Positions 19,359-28,743 of a DNA stretch of 64,000 nucleotides are shown piece after piece. Within the stretch, counting starts at the first letter, position 1; every line of letters starts with the position of its first letter. The notes beneath the pieces were generated by a model, which worked only from the letters and a program-made list of their open reading frames with translations, had not been told where the DNA came from and did no database searches. The translations under genes and the position numbers were made by a program. The stretch is from NCBI GenBank assembly GCA_963700195.1, contig CAVOWQ010000009.1, positions 186,001 to 250,000 on the forward strand, in the 5' to 3' direction. Source of the DNA: AP-15 sp963700195 (lineage in GTDB: Bacteria > Pseudomonadota > Alphaproteobacteria > ATCC43930 > CGMCC-115725).

Positions 19359-20204
19359 TCAATGGCTTGATTTGAGTTCCGTTTCGGTCGCGGCGCGAAG
19401 AAGCGGTATGCAGGCCAGCGCCGGCGCGTGACCAGCCTCCTTTGCAAGAACAACACAGCCGCGGCGCAGCTTGCCTGGAATAACCAGGCCTGCGGCAGCC
19501 ATCGGCGTGGACGGATAATCCGCAACCGAGGGAGTGGACGGGAAAAAGGCTCGCAGCTGGTGCGCCGCTATCGCCGGCTTAATGTAGTCAAAAACAAGCG
19601 CTCTCCCCGGCCCGTAATCGTCATAGCCATACCCGGGATCGTTAGGCACTGCGAAATCGTCGATCATGACGACAGCCGATGGGCATCGCCGAAAGACAAT
19701 GTCGAGTTCTTCGGCAAGAGGCAAATCATCGCCAAACACATGGCCGTGAGCATCAAGGTAAAAGAAAAGCGTGCGGCCGGCCAGAGCCTGCAGCGGCCCA
19801 TCGAACAGCCGACGCAGGCCTGTCCGGCTGTCGTCATGCAGCAACTTGATGTTCCGCTTGCGCCAAAACCGCGCACGCGCAAATCCGTAGTGTCGCGGGT
19901 ATAACTCGATGGTAAAGACCGGCAACCCGGTCTGGGACATCAATTCGGTCGTAGCTCCAAGCGACGTGCCGGTTTCGATGAGCGCGAGCGGCTTCGTGTT
20001 TGTGGCGATCTCGACAAACAGCGCTTGCCGGGCGGTTTGTCCGTTGAATGGCCCCCATTCCGCGCCAAGCTCTGGATGTCTCAAGTAATCGATCATTCCG
20101 ACGGCCTGCTGAAGCAGCCCGATGACTTGGCGAGGGAGCAACCGCCGTAGCGTCTGCTTTGCAAAGGTGGGCGGATCAAGGGCCAAGCTCATGGCATCTC
20201 CCAA
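19359..20204 (-). CDS. Class I SAM-dependent methyltransferase (Methyltransf_24-like)
   Basis: The 281-residue protein has the layout of the Methyltransf_24 group, small-molecule or sugar methyltransferases. The SAM loop is ALIETGTSLGATTELMSQ (about residues 74-91), followed by VFTIELYPRHYGFARARFWR and the metal/active-site block TLFFYLDAHGHVFGDDLPLA (about 145-164), then VVMIDDFAVPNDPGYGYDDY. The aspartate-rich last motif is typical. It starts with a purine-rich ATG context and lies in the same direction as the GT-A gene after it and the two GT4 genes before it, so it may O-methylate a sugar in the glycan. Substrate unknown. Confidence 0.8.
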   Translation of the reverse strand: MGDAMSLALDPPTFAKQTLRRLLPRQVIGLLQQAVGMIDYLRHPELGAEWGPFNGQTARQALFVEIATNTKPLALIETGTSLGATTELMSQTGLPVFTIELYPRHYGFARARFWRKRNIKLLHDDSRTGLRRLFDGPLQALAGRTLFFYLDAHGHVFGDDLPLAEELDIVFRRCPSAVVMIDDFAVPNDPGYGYDDYGPGRALVFDYIKPAIAAHQLRAFFPSTPSVADYPSTPMAAAGLVIPGKLRRGCVVLAKEAGHAPALACIPLLRAATETELKSSH

Positions 20205-20320
20205 TCATACACCGAAGGGCGGCCAGCCGCTCGGTCCCGCCGCTTCGGCAGCGGCCGCATCATCTGCGATATGCCCTAATCTCGGCTAGTGTCTATTTTA
20301 GCCTGCCTCCCTGTGGTACC

Positions 20321-21664
20321 TCAAGCCTTTAAAATTCCAACATCTGCCCGCTGGTTTGTGATTCCGCATAGATCTGCGTAGCATCGGTACATCCTCTCGG
20401 TCACCATGTCCCAGGTAAAATTCTCGTATACCCAATCGCGGGCTGCGCGCCCCATAATTAGTCGCAATTCTTGATCACGAAGAAGCTTAAGAATGCTGTC
20501 GGCCAACGCGCGAGGATCGTTTTTTGCGACCAAAAACCCGGTTCTCTGATCTCTGACGATCTCCGGAATGGCGCCGCTACGAGTAGCGACTACCGGAGTC
20601 CCGGCAGCCATGGCTTCGATTGGGGGAATCCCGAACCCTTCGTCCCAGATCGGCGCGAACGCGAAAACATCGGCGTTATAATAAAGATCGATCAGCTCTG
20701 GTCGCGGGACAAAGCCGCGAAACACAACCTTTCCGCTCGCCGCCGCCGACAATCGTTGCTTCAAATTGGCGAGATAAGTTCCGGCATCGGCGGGCGCCAG
20801 TGACAATTTTGCCTTCAACCGGGCCGGCCACTCATAGGCGTAGAACGGATATACGCTTTCAATCACTTCCCGGTCACGCAGCTCAAAATTCTCAGCCAGA
20901 GGATAGCTCGCTTGGAGGCCGACAACATCCAACCGGACGTCTGGATATTCCTCGACCACCATGCAGAAGGCATCCAACAGGACATGCACGCCTTTGTGCG
21001 GCGAAACTGCGCCCGCATAGAGGATACGCTTTTCGCGCCGCGGCGCCGAGTCGTACCGCCTTTCGCGACTGAACTCGGCCGCATCGATCGCGTTGTGCAT
21101 CGTGTGGCAGCGATTGGCAATCATCGGGAATTGCCGGCGGGTTTTCTCGCTGATGTATTCGCTCACAGTTGTCACCAGATCCACGTGACGCAGGCGCTTT
21201 TCGAGGATCACCGGCCGGTTTTGCGAGAACCACTCTGCATGTAGCTGCAGAACTATCCGAGCGCCGGGATTGCGGGCTCGAATCAGTGGAACATACTGCG
21301 CGCAATGCTGGACATGGATCACATCACAAGCCTGCCCACGGAGGTCCTCCGCCACTTGGCGGCCGAAGGCTCGAAACAGCCAGCGGGAGCTCGAAGCCGG
21401 CGCAGAAGCCGGAAAAAGCTTGGAATATTTCTGCCTAGCCTTAGCCGCGAACCGATCGGATAGCGGCACCGGAAAGAAACGAAAATGGATATTGTTCTCA
21501 CGGTAATCGGCAGGAACGTGTTTGTGCCGGTCGCTTGTGCCATACGCGACAACCTCGCAAAGCTTGGCCAGCGAACATGCCGCGCCGTAAGTGCATGCCC
21601 CTACGGAAGACTGGTATGGCGGAAGAATGGTGTCGATCGGCTGATTGACAAAGGCGATTTTCAT
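20321..21664 (-). CDS. Glycosyltransferase family 4
   Basis: A 447-residue GT-B enzyme. The N-terminal domain starts MKIAFVNQPIDTILPPYQSS and contains VIHVQHCAQYVPLIRA and an HAEWFSQN acceptor loop. The C-terminal domain has RILYAGAVSPHKGVHVLLDA (about residues 213-232) and the donor-site motif WDEGFGIPPIEAMAAGTPVV (about 335-354), where the two glutamates seven residues apart bind the nucleotide sugar. The next gene on this strand (21704-23002) matches it along its length, including the order of blocks, so they arose by duplication. It is transcribed after that gene with a 39-base gap. Its sugar specificity is not predictable. Confidence 0.9.
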   Translation of the reverse strand: MKIAFVNQPIDTILPPYQSSVGACTYGAACSLAKLCEVVAYGTSDRHKHVPADYRENNIHFRFFPVPLSDRFAAKARQKYSKLFPASAPASSSRWLFRAFGRQVAEDLRGQACDVIHVQHCAQYVPLIRARNPGARIVLQLHAEWFSQNRPVILEKRLRHVDLVTTVSEYISEKTRRQFPMIANRCHTMHNAIDAAEFSRERRYDSAPRREKRILYAGAVSPHKGVHVLLDAFCMVVEEYPDVRLDVVGLQASYPLAENFELRDREVIESVYPFYAYEWPARLKAKLSLAPADAGTYLANLKQRLSAAASGKVVFRGFVPRPELIDLYYNADVFAFAPIWDEGFGIPPIEAMAAGTPVVATRSGAIPEIVRDQRTGFLVAKNDPRALADSILKLLRDQELRLIMGRAARDWVYENFTWDMVTERMYRCYADLCGITNQRADVGILKA

Positions 21665-21703
21665 CTCGCTGCCCTCGGGGTAGACCCCTGAGCTTGTGAG
21701 CGC

Positions 21704-23002
21704 CTATGCGAGGATGCGTTCATACTTCTTAATAAGATCCTCGGCGATTCGGTCCCAAGAGAACATAGTGGACGCGCGCTCGCCGGCCGCGCGCGCCATC
21801 GCGTCAAGCTGATCCTGGTCGGACAGAAGTTGCAGCATTGCGTCGGCTAGCGCCGATGCGTCAGAGCGTTCCACCAGCAAGCCGGTCCGCCCGTGTTCGA
21901 TGATTTCCGGGAACGCGCCGCCTCTCGTGGCTACAACCGGCGTTGCCGAAGCCATTGCTTCAACCAGTGGCATGCCGAACGACTCTTCGCATACCGAGGG
22001 GAATGCAAAGATAGTAGCGGCGTGATAGTGCGGTGCGAGTTCGCTGAATCTCACGCCATCATTCAAAAACGAGATAGTACCTGAGGGAAACTCCGATATT
22101 TTGGCGCGCAGAAGTTCCGCATACGTGCCGGGCCGAAAATACGGCTCGATAGCCAGCAGGTGCGGATCCTCGCAGCCGGGGAAGAGCGCCTCTAGGGGGA
22201 AGACCCTCTCCTGGCCGATCAGCTCGAGATGCGCGTCCGGATGATGTGCGAGCACGGTCTGAAAGGCGTCCAGTAGGACGTGGATACCCTTTTCAGGAGC
22301 GAGTCGGCCGACGTAGAGAAGCTGCTTGGGCCTTGGCAGGACACCAGCAGGCCTGGCAAAGAGTGCGATGTCCACGCCGTTGTAAATATGGCTGCATCGT
22401 TGTGCGAAGGATGGAAAGCGGCGCTGCACGCCGGCGGCGATGAAGTTGCTGACGCCGAGTACCAAGTCGGTAGCGTCGATCCGCCGCTCGATTACCGCCG
22501 CGTCAAACTCCTCGAGCCATTGACAGTGCATGTGCAGCACGATCCGCGCTTTCGGCACCCGGGCGCGGATAAACGGGACGAACTGTGAGAGATTCATGAT
22601 GTGAACGATATCGCAGTCCTGTAGCACCGGGTCCGCGGTGACCTCACCGATGAACTGGCGGTACCACAATGGAGAATTAAAAATTGGCCGCAGCGCGTTT
22701 CGCTGGTAGACTAAATCGATCAACCGTTTAATTTTTTGGTGTCGTGAAAAGAACCAGCGGTCGATCGACGTCGACATGCGCCGATACTCGACCCCGTCGC
22801 ATTGCTCGACCTTCCGCTGGTCTTCACCACGTGCGCAATAGGCGATGACATCGTGTGATCGGGCCAGCCGCCGCGCAATTTCGTCCATCACCAAATCGCC
22901 GGCAGAACCGTAGGTGGTCGAAGAGACCGGCGGCCGAATCTCGTTGACCGGCATAAAAATCAACGCGATCTTTAATCTGGGTGGTGATTGGCTGATCGCC
23001 AT
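21704..23002 (-). CDS. Glycosyltransferase family 4, paralogue of the next gene
   Basis: This GT-B enzyme has about 432 residues from ATG 23002 (MAISQSPPRLKIALIFMPVN); the frame is open to 23071, but those residues look non-homologous. Blocks in order are STTYGSAGDLVMDEIARRLA, HIMNLSQFVPFIRARVPKAR, LLYVGRLAPEKGIHVLLDAF and the donor site CEESFGMPLVEAMASATPVV. It resembles its neighbour 20321-21664 throughout. Both probably act in the same glycan, adding two sugars in succession or alternative sugars. Its start faces the divergent methyltransferase gene at 23299 across a 296-base promoter region. Confidence 0.88.
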   Translation of the reverse strand: MAISQSPPRLKIALIFMPVNEIRPPVSSTTYGSAGDLVMDEIARRLARSHDVIAYCARGEDQRKVEQCDGVEYRRMSTSIDRWFFSRHQKIKRLIDLVYQRNALRPIFNSPLWYRQFIGEVTADPVLQDCDIVHIMNLSQFVPFIRARVPKARIVLHMHCQWLEEFDAAVIERRIDATDLVLGVSNFIAAGVQRRFPSFAQRCSHIYNGVDIALFARPAGVLPRPKQLLYVGRLAPEKGIHVLLDAFQTVLAHHPDAHLELIGQERVFPLEALFPGCEDPHLLAIEPYFRPGTYAELLRAKISEFPSGTISFLNDGVRFSELAPHYHAATIFAFPSVCEESFGMPLVEAMASATPVVATRGGAFPEIIEHGRTGLLVERSDASALADAMLQLLSDQDQLDAMARAAGERASTMFSWDRIAEDLIKKYERILA

Positions 23003-23230
23003 GCCAGTTACTCTATGGCTATACAAAATTCCCTTTGAGCCACCCGCTGAAATCCGGGACGCGTGGACCATGCGCTCACGAGCCAGAAATATGGTTTGGT
23101 ATCATCGCAGTCCCACCTTATAAATGCCGAATACCATAACCACAATAAGCAATATCGACCTTGCGCGAGCCTAGATTATCGGATAATCGATCGTTTTGTA
23201 CGTTCTTCCAACATGCCGAGTGGACGCGGG

Positions 23231-23260
23231 TTGACGCATTGTCTCCGCCGGTGCTACAGT
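23231..23260 (+). promoter_or_regulatory. Candidate sigma-70-type promoter
   Basis: TTGACG at 23231-23236 and TACAGT at 23255-23260 are 18 bases apart, an acceptable vegetative promoter. A transcript would begin about 30 bases before the methyltransferase ATG at 23299, which has a GAGG ribosome site. Confidence 0.4.
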
Positions 23261-23298
23261 AGCGCTACGCCAGAGAAGTATCAAGCGAGGCTGTAGGC

Positions 23299-23988
23299 AT
23301 GTTGCGGGTACAGCTCTACATATCGGCACAATCATTCCTGCACAGATACCCGAACCTTAAGAATCGGGTGCGAAATTCGTATTTGTTCCGTACTGTGGTG
23401 CCGTTGCTCTTTGATTTTAGCGGTAGCTTCAACGATCGACAATACATGACAGAAAAGATACTTCCGGCGCTGGCGTCATCGAAAGCGCGACGCGTGCTCT
23501 TCGTCGGATGCAAGGCCTATACGGCGCGTTACGGCAAACGACTAACTCATGTCGGGATTGAGTATTGGACGACAGATATTGCGCCGGCGGCGGCGATTTG
23601 GGGCGAAAAGAATCATCACATTGTTTGTGATATTGCAAAGATCGACGATCTTTCCCCGCCAGAGTCATTCGATGTGGTTCTCTTCAACGGTGTGATCGGT
23701 GACGGGGTTGACAAAGAAGATGACATGAACCGAGCAATCACCGCAATCGCCCGGATTCTTCGACCCAACGGGACATTGTTGATTGGCTGGAACTCCTTGA
23801 AAAAGCACCCCGATCCGATACAACTTGAGGCAATAGCGAGGTACTTTCGACACGAATGCGCATTTTCATTGCCCCCAAGAAAGACCTTCGCGGATACGGA
23901 CCATGTATACGATTGGCTGGTGAAGACCCAAGCAGCACAACCCGAAGTCACTACGCAGGTCGTTTCTTTCGGTGTTGCTAAAGGTTAA
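23299..23988 (+). CDS. SAM-dependent methyltransferase-like protein
   Basis: The 229-residue product carries a class I methyltransferase core with a slightly unusual SAM loop: RRVLFVGCKAYTARYGKRL (about residues 64-82), where GxGxG is reduced to VGCKAYT. It continues with YWTTDIAPAAAIWGEKNHHI, SFDVVLFNGVIGDGVD (about 122-137) and ILRPNGTLLIGWNSLKKHPD (about 153-172). The late-strand blocks fit the Methyltransf_11 pattern. A candidate promoter and a good ribosome site precede it; the gene is alone on this strand between two minus-strand blocks. It is AT-richer than its neighbours. Role in glycan modification is assumed from context. Confidence 0.7.
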   Translation: MLRVQLYISAQSFLHRYPNLKNRVRNSYLFRTVVPLLFDFSGSFNDRQYMTEKILPALASSKARRVLFVGCKAYTARYGKRLTHVGIEYWTTDIAPAAAIWGEKNHHIVCDIAKIDDLSPPESFDVVLFNGVIGDGVDKEDDMNRAITAIARILRPNGTLLIGWNSLKKHPDPIQLEAIARYFRHECAFSLPPRKTFADTDHVYDWLVKTQAAQPEVTTQVVSFGVAKG

Positions 23989-24124
23989 GCGCGGATGCTT
24001 CACGGCTATGGCCGCTAAATATCACCTCATCGTGGCGGCAAAATGGTGCGCGAGGCGATTCATCGATATTTCTCCACCGCGCTACTTCGACCAGCGCTGC
24101 GTGGCCGGAGATAGGGAGGTGATT

Positions 24125-24880
24125 TTATCCGGGGCTGATGATTTCGAAAAAGGTCTCCTCGCGTCCTAGAAACTGCCGCAAAAAACCCCGCCGCAACGCC
24201 GCCCTATCTCGCGCGCCGGGCAAATTGGTGATCTGGCTGCGATAAGCAGCAAGCGCTTCATGCTTGCGAACGCGAAATTTGTCCATTCGAACTATACAGA
24301 CCCGGAGCTCCAGCAAGTCTCTGATGCGCCAGAGGCGCGGATCCCAGAACCAGATCGGATATTCGTAAAGTCCGCACGGACGGCCGGGTCGCACTTGCGC
24401 CAGTTCACGTGCGAGCTCGGCCAATACGCGATGATCGGGATGATTGTCGATGATCGATGACACGAATACCTCCTCGGGATTTATCGTTTCGAGGAGATCG
24501 ACTAGGCGTTCGCGCAGCAGTCGACGATCGTCGGCCAATCGACCATCTTCAAACCGTAGAAACGTAATGTCCTCGGCCGAGAGACCCAGAATGGCGCAGG
24601 CGCGGCGGGCTTCCTCCTCCCTAACCTTTACGAATGCGTCGATCGACAACTTGTTCGGGCGAGGGGAATGCCGACCATCGGTAGCGATGACGACTCGAAC
24701 CGATGCCCCCGTCGCAAGCTTGCGCATAATCGTCGCACCACAGCCCAGCGTTTCATCATCCGGATGCGGCGCCAGCACCAGGCACGAGCGTGCCGCCGTA
24801 TGCGACGTCACATCCTCGGCCCTCGAAAGCAACAGCGGGCGCCCGACGACCGCCAACGTTTCGCAGAATGCCGGATACAC
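24125..24880 (-). CDS. PIG-L (LmbE) family sugar N-deacetylase
   Basis: This protein belongs to the zinc-dependent PIG-L family that removes acetyl groups from N-acetyl sugars. The metal-binding motif APHPDDETLGC is at about residues 37-47 and the second zinc histidine lies in IIDNHPDHRVLAELA (about 143). About 250 residues is normal. The start is uncertain: GTG 24880 is the first acceptable codon, but the frame stays open and protein-like for about 18 residues upstream (AARDLLRQR) with no ATG, so a rarer start may be used. It is the last gene of the minus-strand set after the GT2 gene at 24980; deacetylation of an amino sugar would fit that pathway. Confidence 0.85.
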   Translation of the reverse strand: MYPAFCETLAVVGRPLLLSRAEDVTSHTAARSCLVLAPHPDDETLGCGATIMRKLATGASVRVVIATDGRHSPRPNKLSIDAFVKVREEEARRACAILGLSAEDITFLRFEDGRLADDRRLLRERLVDLLETINPEEVFVSSIIDNHPDHRVLAELARELAQVRPGRPCGLYEYPIWFWDPRLWRIRDLLELRVCIVRMDKFRVRKHEALAAYRSQITNLPGARDRAALRRGFLRQFLGREETFFEIISPG

Positions 24881-24979
24881 GCGCTGCCGCAGGAGGTCAC
24901 GAGCCGCTACAGCGCCCGCGATAATTTCGGCCTATCCTTTTCTAATCGGCAAGAACGCCGGTTGAAAATCCCCTGAGGA

Positions 24980-25993
24980 CTATGATGGTTTTCCTTCACG
25001 CAGGCTCACTTGGTGCGGGAAACTGCCCTGTTCGTGTTTTCGCGGGACTTGCAAGTTAAACAGCACCTGGTCAGCGGCTATGAGCAGATCTTTCATCATC
25101 CCGACGGAATTCCATCTGATCCACGGCAACAACAGGGAATAGCAGCGTAGCTTCTGTCCCGGATTCAGAGGAGAGCGATAGATGGACAGAAAATATTCCC
25201 GTAACCGGCGAAATTCCGGAAATGTGAGCGCCCGGACTTTTGTCGGATCCCACCACTCGGGAGACGGCAGGGTTGGGCACAGGCTGGTAAGGCGGAACCG
25301 CCGCGGCTGTTTCAGGCGGAGCGGAAGGGCCGCCATGGATTGCCCGCTATGACGCCTGCTGATGAAGAGATACTCAGGCACTTCGTAAAACCGCCCGAGC
25401 AACGATAATCGCGCCAACAAAACGCCATCGGCATTAACATAGCTTCCCTGCGGCGGGATCTGGCGTAGTGCAGACATTCGCATGACGCCAAAGATTTGGT
25501 AGCAATTGTGACCCCCCGTCGACAACCATTTGCCAAAGCGGGCGACCGGATCGTCGTCGTCGGTGTTTATCGGCGTGACATAGTTCTCGATAAACGTGCC
25601 GTTTTCATCGACCTCCGTTGTTCTCGTATAGGCCAATACACACCCGGGATCGCTTTCCAGGGTCTCGACACAGCGCTGCAGAAAGTCCGGTTCTAACAGG
25701 TCGTCGACAGCAGCCTGCTTGAAATACTTGCCCGTCCCCAGTTCGTATACGCGGCGCACATTCCAGCCGGCACCCATGTTCTTTTCGCTCAGGTAATAGC
25801 GGATACGGCTGTCGCGTCTGGCGTAAGTTTGCGCGATGTCGCCGGTTCGGTCGGTGGAGGCGTTGTCGGAGATGATAATTTCAAAGTCGGTAAACGTCTG
25901 GTTGAGGATCGAGCGCAACGTCTTCTCGATGAAACGCTCTCCATTGTACACGAAGAGTCCGATGCTTAGGAGCGGCGCCGAATCCATCGTCAA
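24980..25993 (-). CDS. Glycosyltransferase family 2
   Basis: A 337-residue GT-A enzyme. It has PLLSIGLFVYNGERFIEKTL (about residues 7-26), FEIIISDNASTDRTGDIAQT (about 36-55), an LGTGKYFKQAAVDDLLEPDF block (about 85-104) with VDD in place of the usual DxD, and a C-terminal RRHSGQSM motif. The VDD form occurs in other family members. The ATG overlaps the stop of the dioxygenase gene by four bases (ATGA), so it is translated with it and with the C-methyltransferase upstream. It probably transfers the sugar that this operon modifies, although that is inferred from position only. Confidence 0.88.
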   Translation of the reverse strand: MTMDSAPLLSIGLFVYNGERFIEKTLRSILNQTFTDFEIIISDNASTDRTGDIAQTYARRDSRIRYYLSEKNMGAGWNVRRVYELGTGKYFKQAAVDDLLEPDFLQRCVETLESDPGCVLAYTRTTEVDENGTFIENYVTPINTDDDDPVARFGKWLSTGGHNCYQIFGVMRMSALRQIPPQGSYVNADGVLLARLSLLGRFYEVPEYLFISRRHSGQSMAALPLRLKQPRRFRLTSLCPTLPSPEWWDPTKVRALTFPEFRRLREYFLSIYRSPLNPGQKLRCYSLLLPWIRWNSVGMMKDLLIAADQVLFNLQVPRKHEQGSFPHQVSLREGKPS

Positions 25994-26925
25994 TCTGCCG
26001 ACGCGCCGGTCACCTCCGGCCTAAACACGGCGACCCCGCCGTTCGGTACGCCGTCGTCATAGGCCGCAACAATATCCTCGGGAATCGGAGCGAAGTCCGT
26101 GACCCGCAGGAAATCGCGCAACGAGGTCCCCGTCGCGGCGCTATCGGTGTTCGGCGCGCCGCGTTTGCCGGCAACGTCGTCAATGTTGACGGTGCGAAAG
26201 TCGATGCTCCAACGCACCACATCCGTGGTGTTCGGCACGGTCGAGTGTAGCTGCGCTCCGGAGAAAACGATGACCCCGCCCGGCGGTACGATGAAGCGTA
26301 TTTCCGGCTCGAGCTCCAGCGGCTCCTCGGCATGCGGCTGGACGCGAGTATCGTGGCCTATGTGTTGCGCGGCATTCTTACGGCTCTCGGCATTCCATCG
26401 GTAGTAATTGAAGTCGCGCGACCCATTCTTGACACCGCGGTTCCAGTAACGCGGATGGAACGCCATGCCATTCTCGGCGACGAATTCGTAGATCGGAGCC
26501 CACCAATTGAACTGGCACATCGGGGCGGAATACCAGGTATCGCGATGAGGATGGTGGGCGTACGCGATCCCGGTCGTGAGATAATCTTTTGGAAAAGCAC
26601 AGCGTAGACGGGGCACGTCCTGGTAAGTCTTGTCACGAGAGCAGCCGAAAGAACTGAGCACCGCTCGTATCAATTCTTTCGTACGGGGATGATGGATATA
26701 GCTCGGCTTCAACTTCGAGAGAAGTTCAACGCATTGTTCGACCGCCAGCTGCTCGTGGGCGCGCTGCGGATCGAGCGGAGCGAACGCATCCTCGATCATG
26801 CCGCGAGTGTGCTCGACCAATGCAAGCATTTCCGAAGGCGGTGACAAGATAATGATGCCGCCATTGTATATCATTTGGCGCCATGCGGCATCGCTCCGCT
26901 GTGGGTCGTAAAATACACCGGTCAT
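25990..26925 (-). CDS. Phytanoyl-CoA dioxygenase-like 2-oxoglutarate/Fe(II) oxygenase
   Basis: The 311-residue protein looks like a PhyH-type non-haem iron oxygenase. The iron-binding HxD is in AYAHHPHRDTWYSAPMCQFN (about residues 122-141), the distal histidine in VFSGAQLHSTVPNTTDVVRW (about 222-241), and the arginine that would bind 2-oxoglutarate follows in VRWSIDFRTVN. The spacing of about 95 residues between the two is in the family range. It overlaps the preceding C-methyltransferase and following GT2 genes by four bases each (ATGA), a tight three-gene operon. Hydroxylation or oxidative trimming of the sugar or a lipid carrier is possible; no substrate can be named. Confidence 0.8.
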   Translation of the reverse strand: MTGVFYDPQRSDAAWRQMIYNGGIIILSPPSEMLALVEHTRGMIEDAFAPLDPQRAHEQLAVEQCVELLSKLKPSYIHHPRTKELIRAVLSSFGCSRDKTYQDVPRLRCAFPKDYLTTGIAYAHHPHRDTWYSAPMCQFNWWAPIYEFVAENGMAFHPRYWNRGVKNGSRDFNYYRWNAESRKNAAQHIGHDTRVQPHAEEPLELEPEIRFIVPPGGVIVFSGAQLHSTVPNTTDVVRWSIDFRTVNIDDVAGKRGAPNTDSAATGTSLRDFLRVTDFAPIPEDIVAAYDDGVPNGGVAVFRPEVTGASAD

Positions 26926-28316
26926 GGAGCCCTCCTTGGTCGTAGTGCCCTATCATCGTCAACCGTGCGCGATTTGGCCACTTCCACGGCTAGCTCCGCC
27001 ATTGAGGTGCCAATGCCCCCCGCTGCCAGTGGGGGCGGAGGAGCGCGGGTTGAGCATATCGCGAACTGCGTGTTGTCGAGGGGCGTTCCTGGCCGCACTA
27101 TACAGGGTTCGGGAACTGGGATGATAAAGCTGCCGCCGCGTTCGCGGTAAGCTGCCTGTTGCCGCATTACCTCGCCCGCGAAATTCCAAACCAGCAACAG
27201 GACATACTCCGGTTGCTCCGCCACCAATTGATCCGGATGTCGAATTGAGATGCGCTGGCCAGGCATGTATTTACCTTGTTTATGGGGGTTGGCATCGGCG
27301 ACAAATTCGAAGAACCCCTCACCGAGATCGAGATAGTTTACCAGCGTCGCGCCTTTTGCTGCTGCTCCGTAGCAGGCGATCCGCTTTCCTTCGTCTCTCT
27401 TCGAGACAAGCAGCTTGGCCAACGAGTCCCGAACCGCCCTCACTCGGTTGGCGAAATCGTTATAGAACGATATCTCGTCAACGCCAAGCGCTGCTTCTTG
27501 CGCAAACAGCGCCTGCAGCTCGTCCGATCGCGCAGGCGTTCGGCTTAAAGTCAATCGCAACGAGCCTCCGTGGATGGGGAGCCGTTCAACATCGTTCAAG
27601 TAAAGTCCATGCCGCCCAAACAGCGGCGTGAGCCCGTGCAGCGTGTGGTAGAACAGGTGTTCATGGTAAATCGTATCGAACTCACAACGTTCGATCATAT
27701 CCAGAGCGTAGGCAAATTCACAGATCGCGATGCCAGTCGGCTTCAACAGGCGCGCAAAACCGGCAACAAGATCATTAATGTTGTCGACGTGAGCGATGAC
27801 GTTGTTCGCAATCACAACATCTGCGAGCTTGCGTTTGTCGGCCAGAACTTCAGCACACCGCGACCCGAAGAAATCGTGAATTGTTGGCACGCCAAGGGCA
27901 TTGGCTTGCGCTACAGGACCATCGGCCGGATCGATGCCGAGGCACGGAATGCCGCGCTCTACAAAATTGCGAAGCAGGTACCCGTCATTGCTGGCAACCT
28001 CTACGACGAAACTGGCCGGTCCGAGCTCGTATCGGCGGATCAATGCCTCAACATGTTGGGCTGAATGATTCAGGAGCGCAGGCGAGGATGAGGAAAAATA
28101 TGGGTAGTCGCGCTGGTAAAGGATATCGGCCGGAATCGTCTCGGTGACCTGTAAGAGCGCACATGCCGGACATAACGCCAGCATTAGCGGATACCTCGCC
28201 TCCGGACGGCTTAGTTCCTCCTCGACGAGCAGTGCATTTGCTATCGGCTGAGATCCAAGATCGAGGATAATCTTCAGATCATCGGCACCGCAGGACCGGC
28301 AATTTACGATACCCAT
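26922..28316 (-). CDS. Sugar C-methyltransferase (NovU/TylCIII-like)
   Basis: The 464-residue protein has the three-part build of dTDP/CDP-sugar C-methyltransferases. Residues about 6-55 form a zinc site with CRSCG and CPACALLQV; about 95-200 hold a SAM domain (FVVEVASNDGYLLRNFVERG, then VIANNVIAHVDNINDLVAGF); about 290-420 form the C-terminal Rossmann-like domain (RIACYGAAAKGATLVNYLDL). HEHLFYHTLHGL between them is the active-site region of this family. A proline/arginine-rich tail of about 40 residues is unusual. It begins an ATGA-coupled operon with the dioxygenase and GT2. It should add a methyl branch to a keto-sugar nucleotide. Confidence 0.88.
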   Translation of the reverse strand: MGIVNCRSCGADDLKIILDLGSQPIANALLVEEELSRPEARYPLMLALCPACALLQVTETIPADILYQRDYPYFSSSSPALLNHSAQHVEALIRRYELGPASFVVEVASNDGYLLRNFVERGIPCLGIDPADGPVAQANALGVPTIHDFFGSRCAEVLADKRKLADVVIANNVIAHVDNINDLVAGFARLLKPTGIAICEFAYALDMIERCEFDTIYHEHLFYHTLHGLTPLFGRHGLYLNDVERLPIHGGSLRLTLSRTPARSDELQALFAQEAALGVDEISFYNDFANRVRAVRDSLAKLLVSKRDEGKRIACYGAAAKGATLVNYLDLGEGFFEFVADANPHKQGKYMPGQRISIRHPDQLVAEQPEYVLLLVWNFAGEVMRQQAAYRERGGSFIIPVPEPCIVRPGTPLDNTQFAICSTRAPPPPLAAGGIGTSMAELAVEVAKSRTVDDDRALRPRRAP

Positions 28317-28743
28317 TCAGAATCTCCAGGACAGCCGTCGATGAGCATAGCGCCTTTATCGCCATTGACCCTCAAAGCTTACACAAACAGCACGGGGCTC
28401 GACCCGCATTCGGTAGATGGCAGTACCGGAAATCTCTCGGTAGAGGTACCAATAATGCTGATAACTCGCTTCCCAGTATACCTGGTCGCCCAACTCGGAC
28501 CAAAGCTCACACCGCAGTCACTGCCGTGTCCCGTTTTGCGTAGAAATTCATTCCTTCCGTCGGCGATTTGAACAGTGCTTTTACCTATAGGCATGTGTCT
28601 ATCGGGACAGGCGGCATCTCAAGCACCAGGTAGGTTGGCCTGAGGCACAGACAGAAGAAGTTAAAGCTAACGCCTGCATAAAGTTCATACCTCATGGAGC
28701 GTGTTTTCCTTGGCGCGGTTCCCCTGTCAAGACGCTTCTTCTG
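28317..28743. other. Intergenic region between two C-methyltransferase genes
   Basis: These 427 bases lie between two minus-strand C-methyltransferase genes. Short open frames exist on both strands but none has a ribosome site or family likeness. A promoter for the downstream operon (28316 leftwards) is likely here, but I could not identify it. Nothing else was seen. Confidence 0.5.

Noticed and set aside
28341..28571. 76-residue plus-strand frame in the gap between C-methyltransferase genes
   Set aside because: No ribosome site, no hydrophobic or domain pattern, no likeness to a known family.
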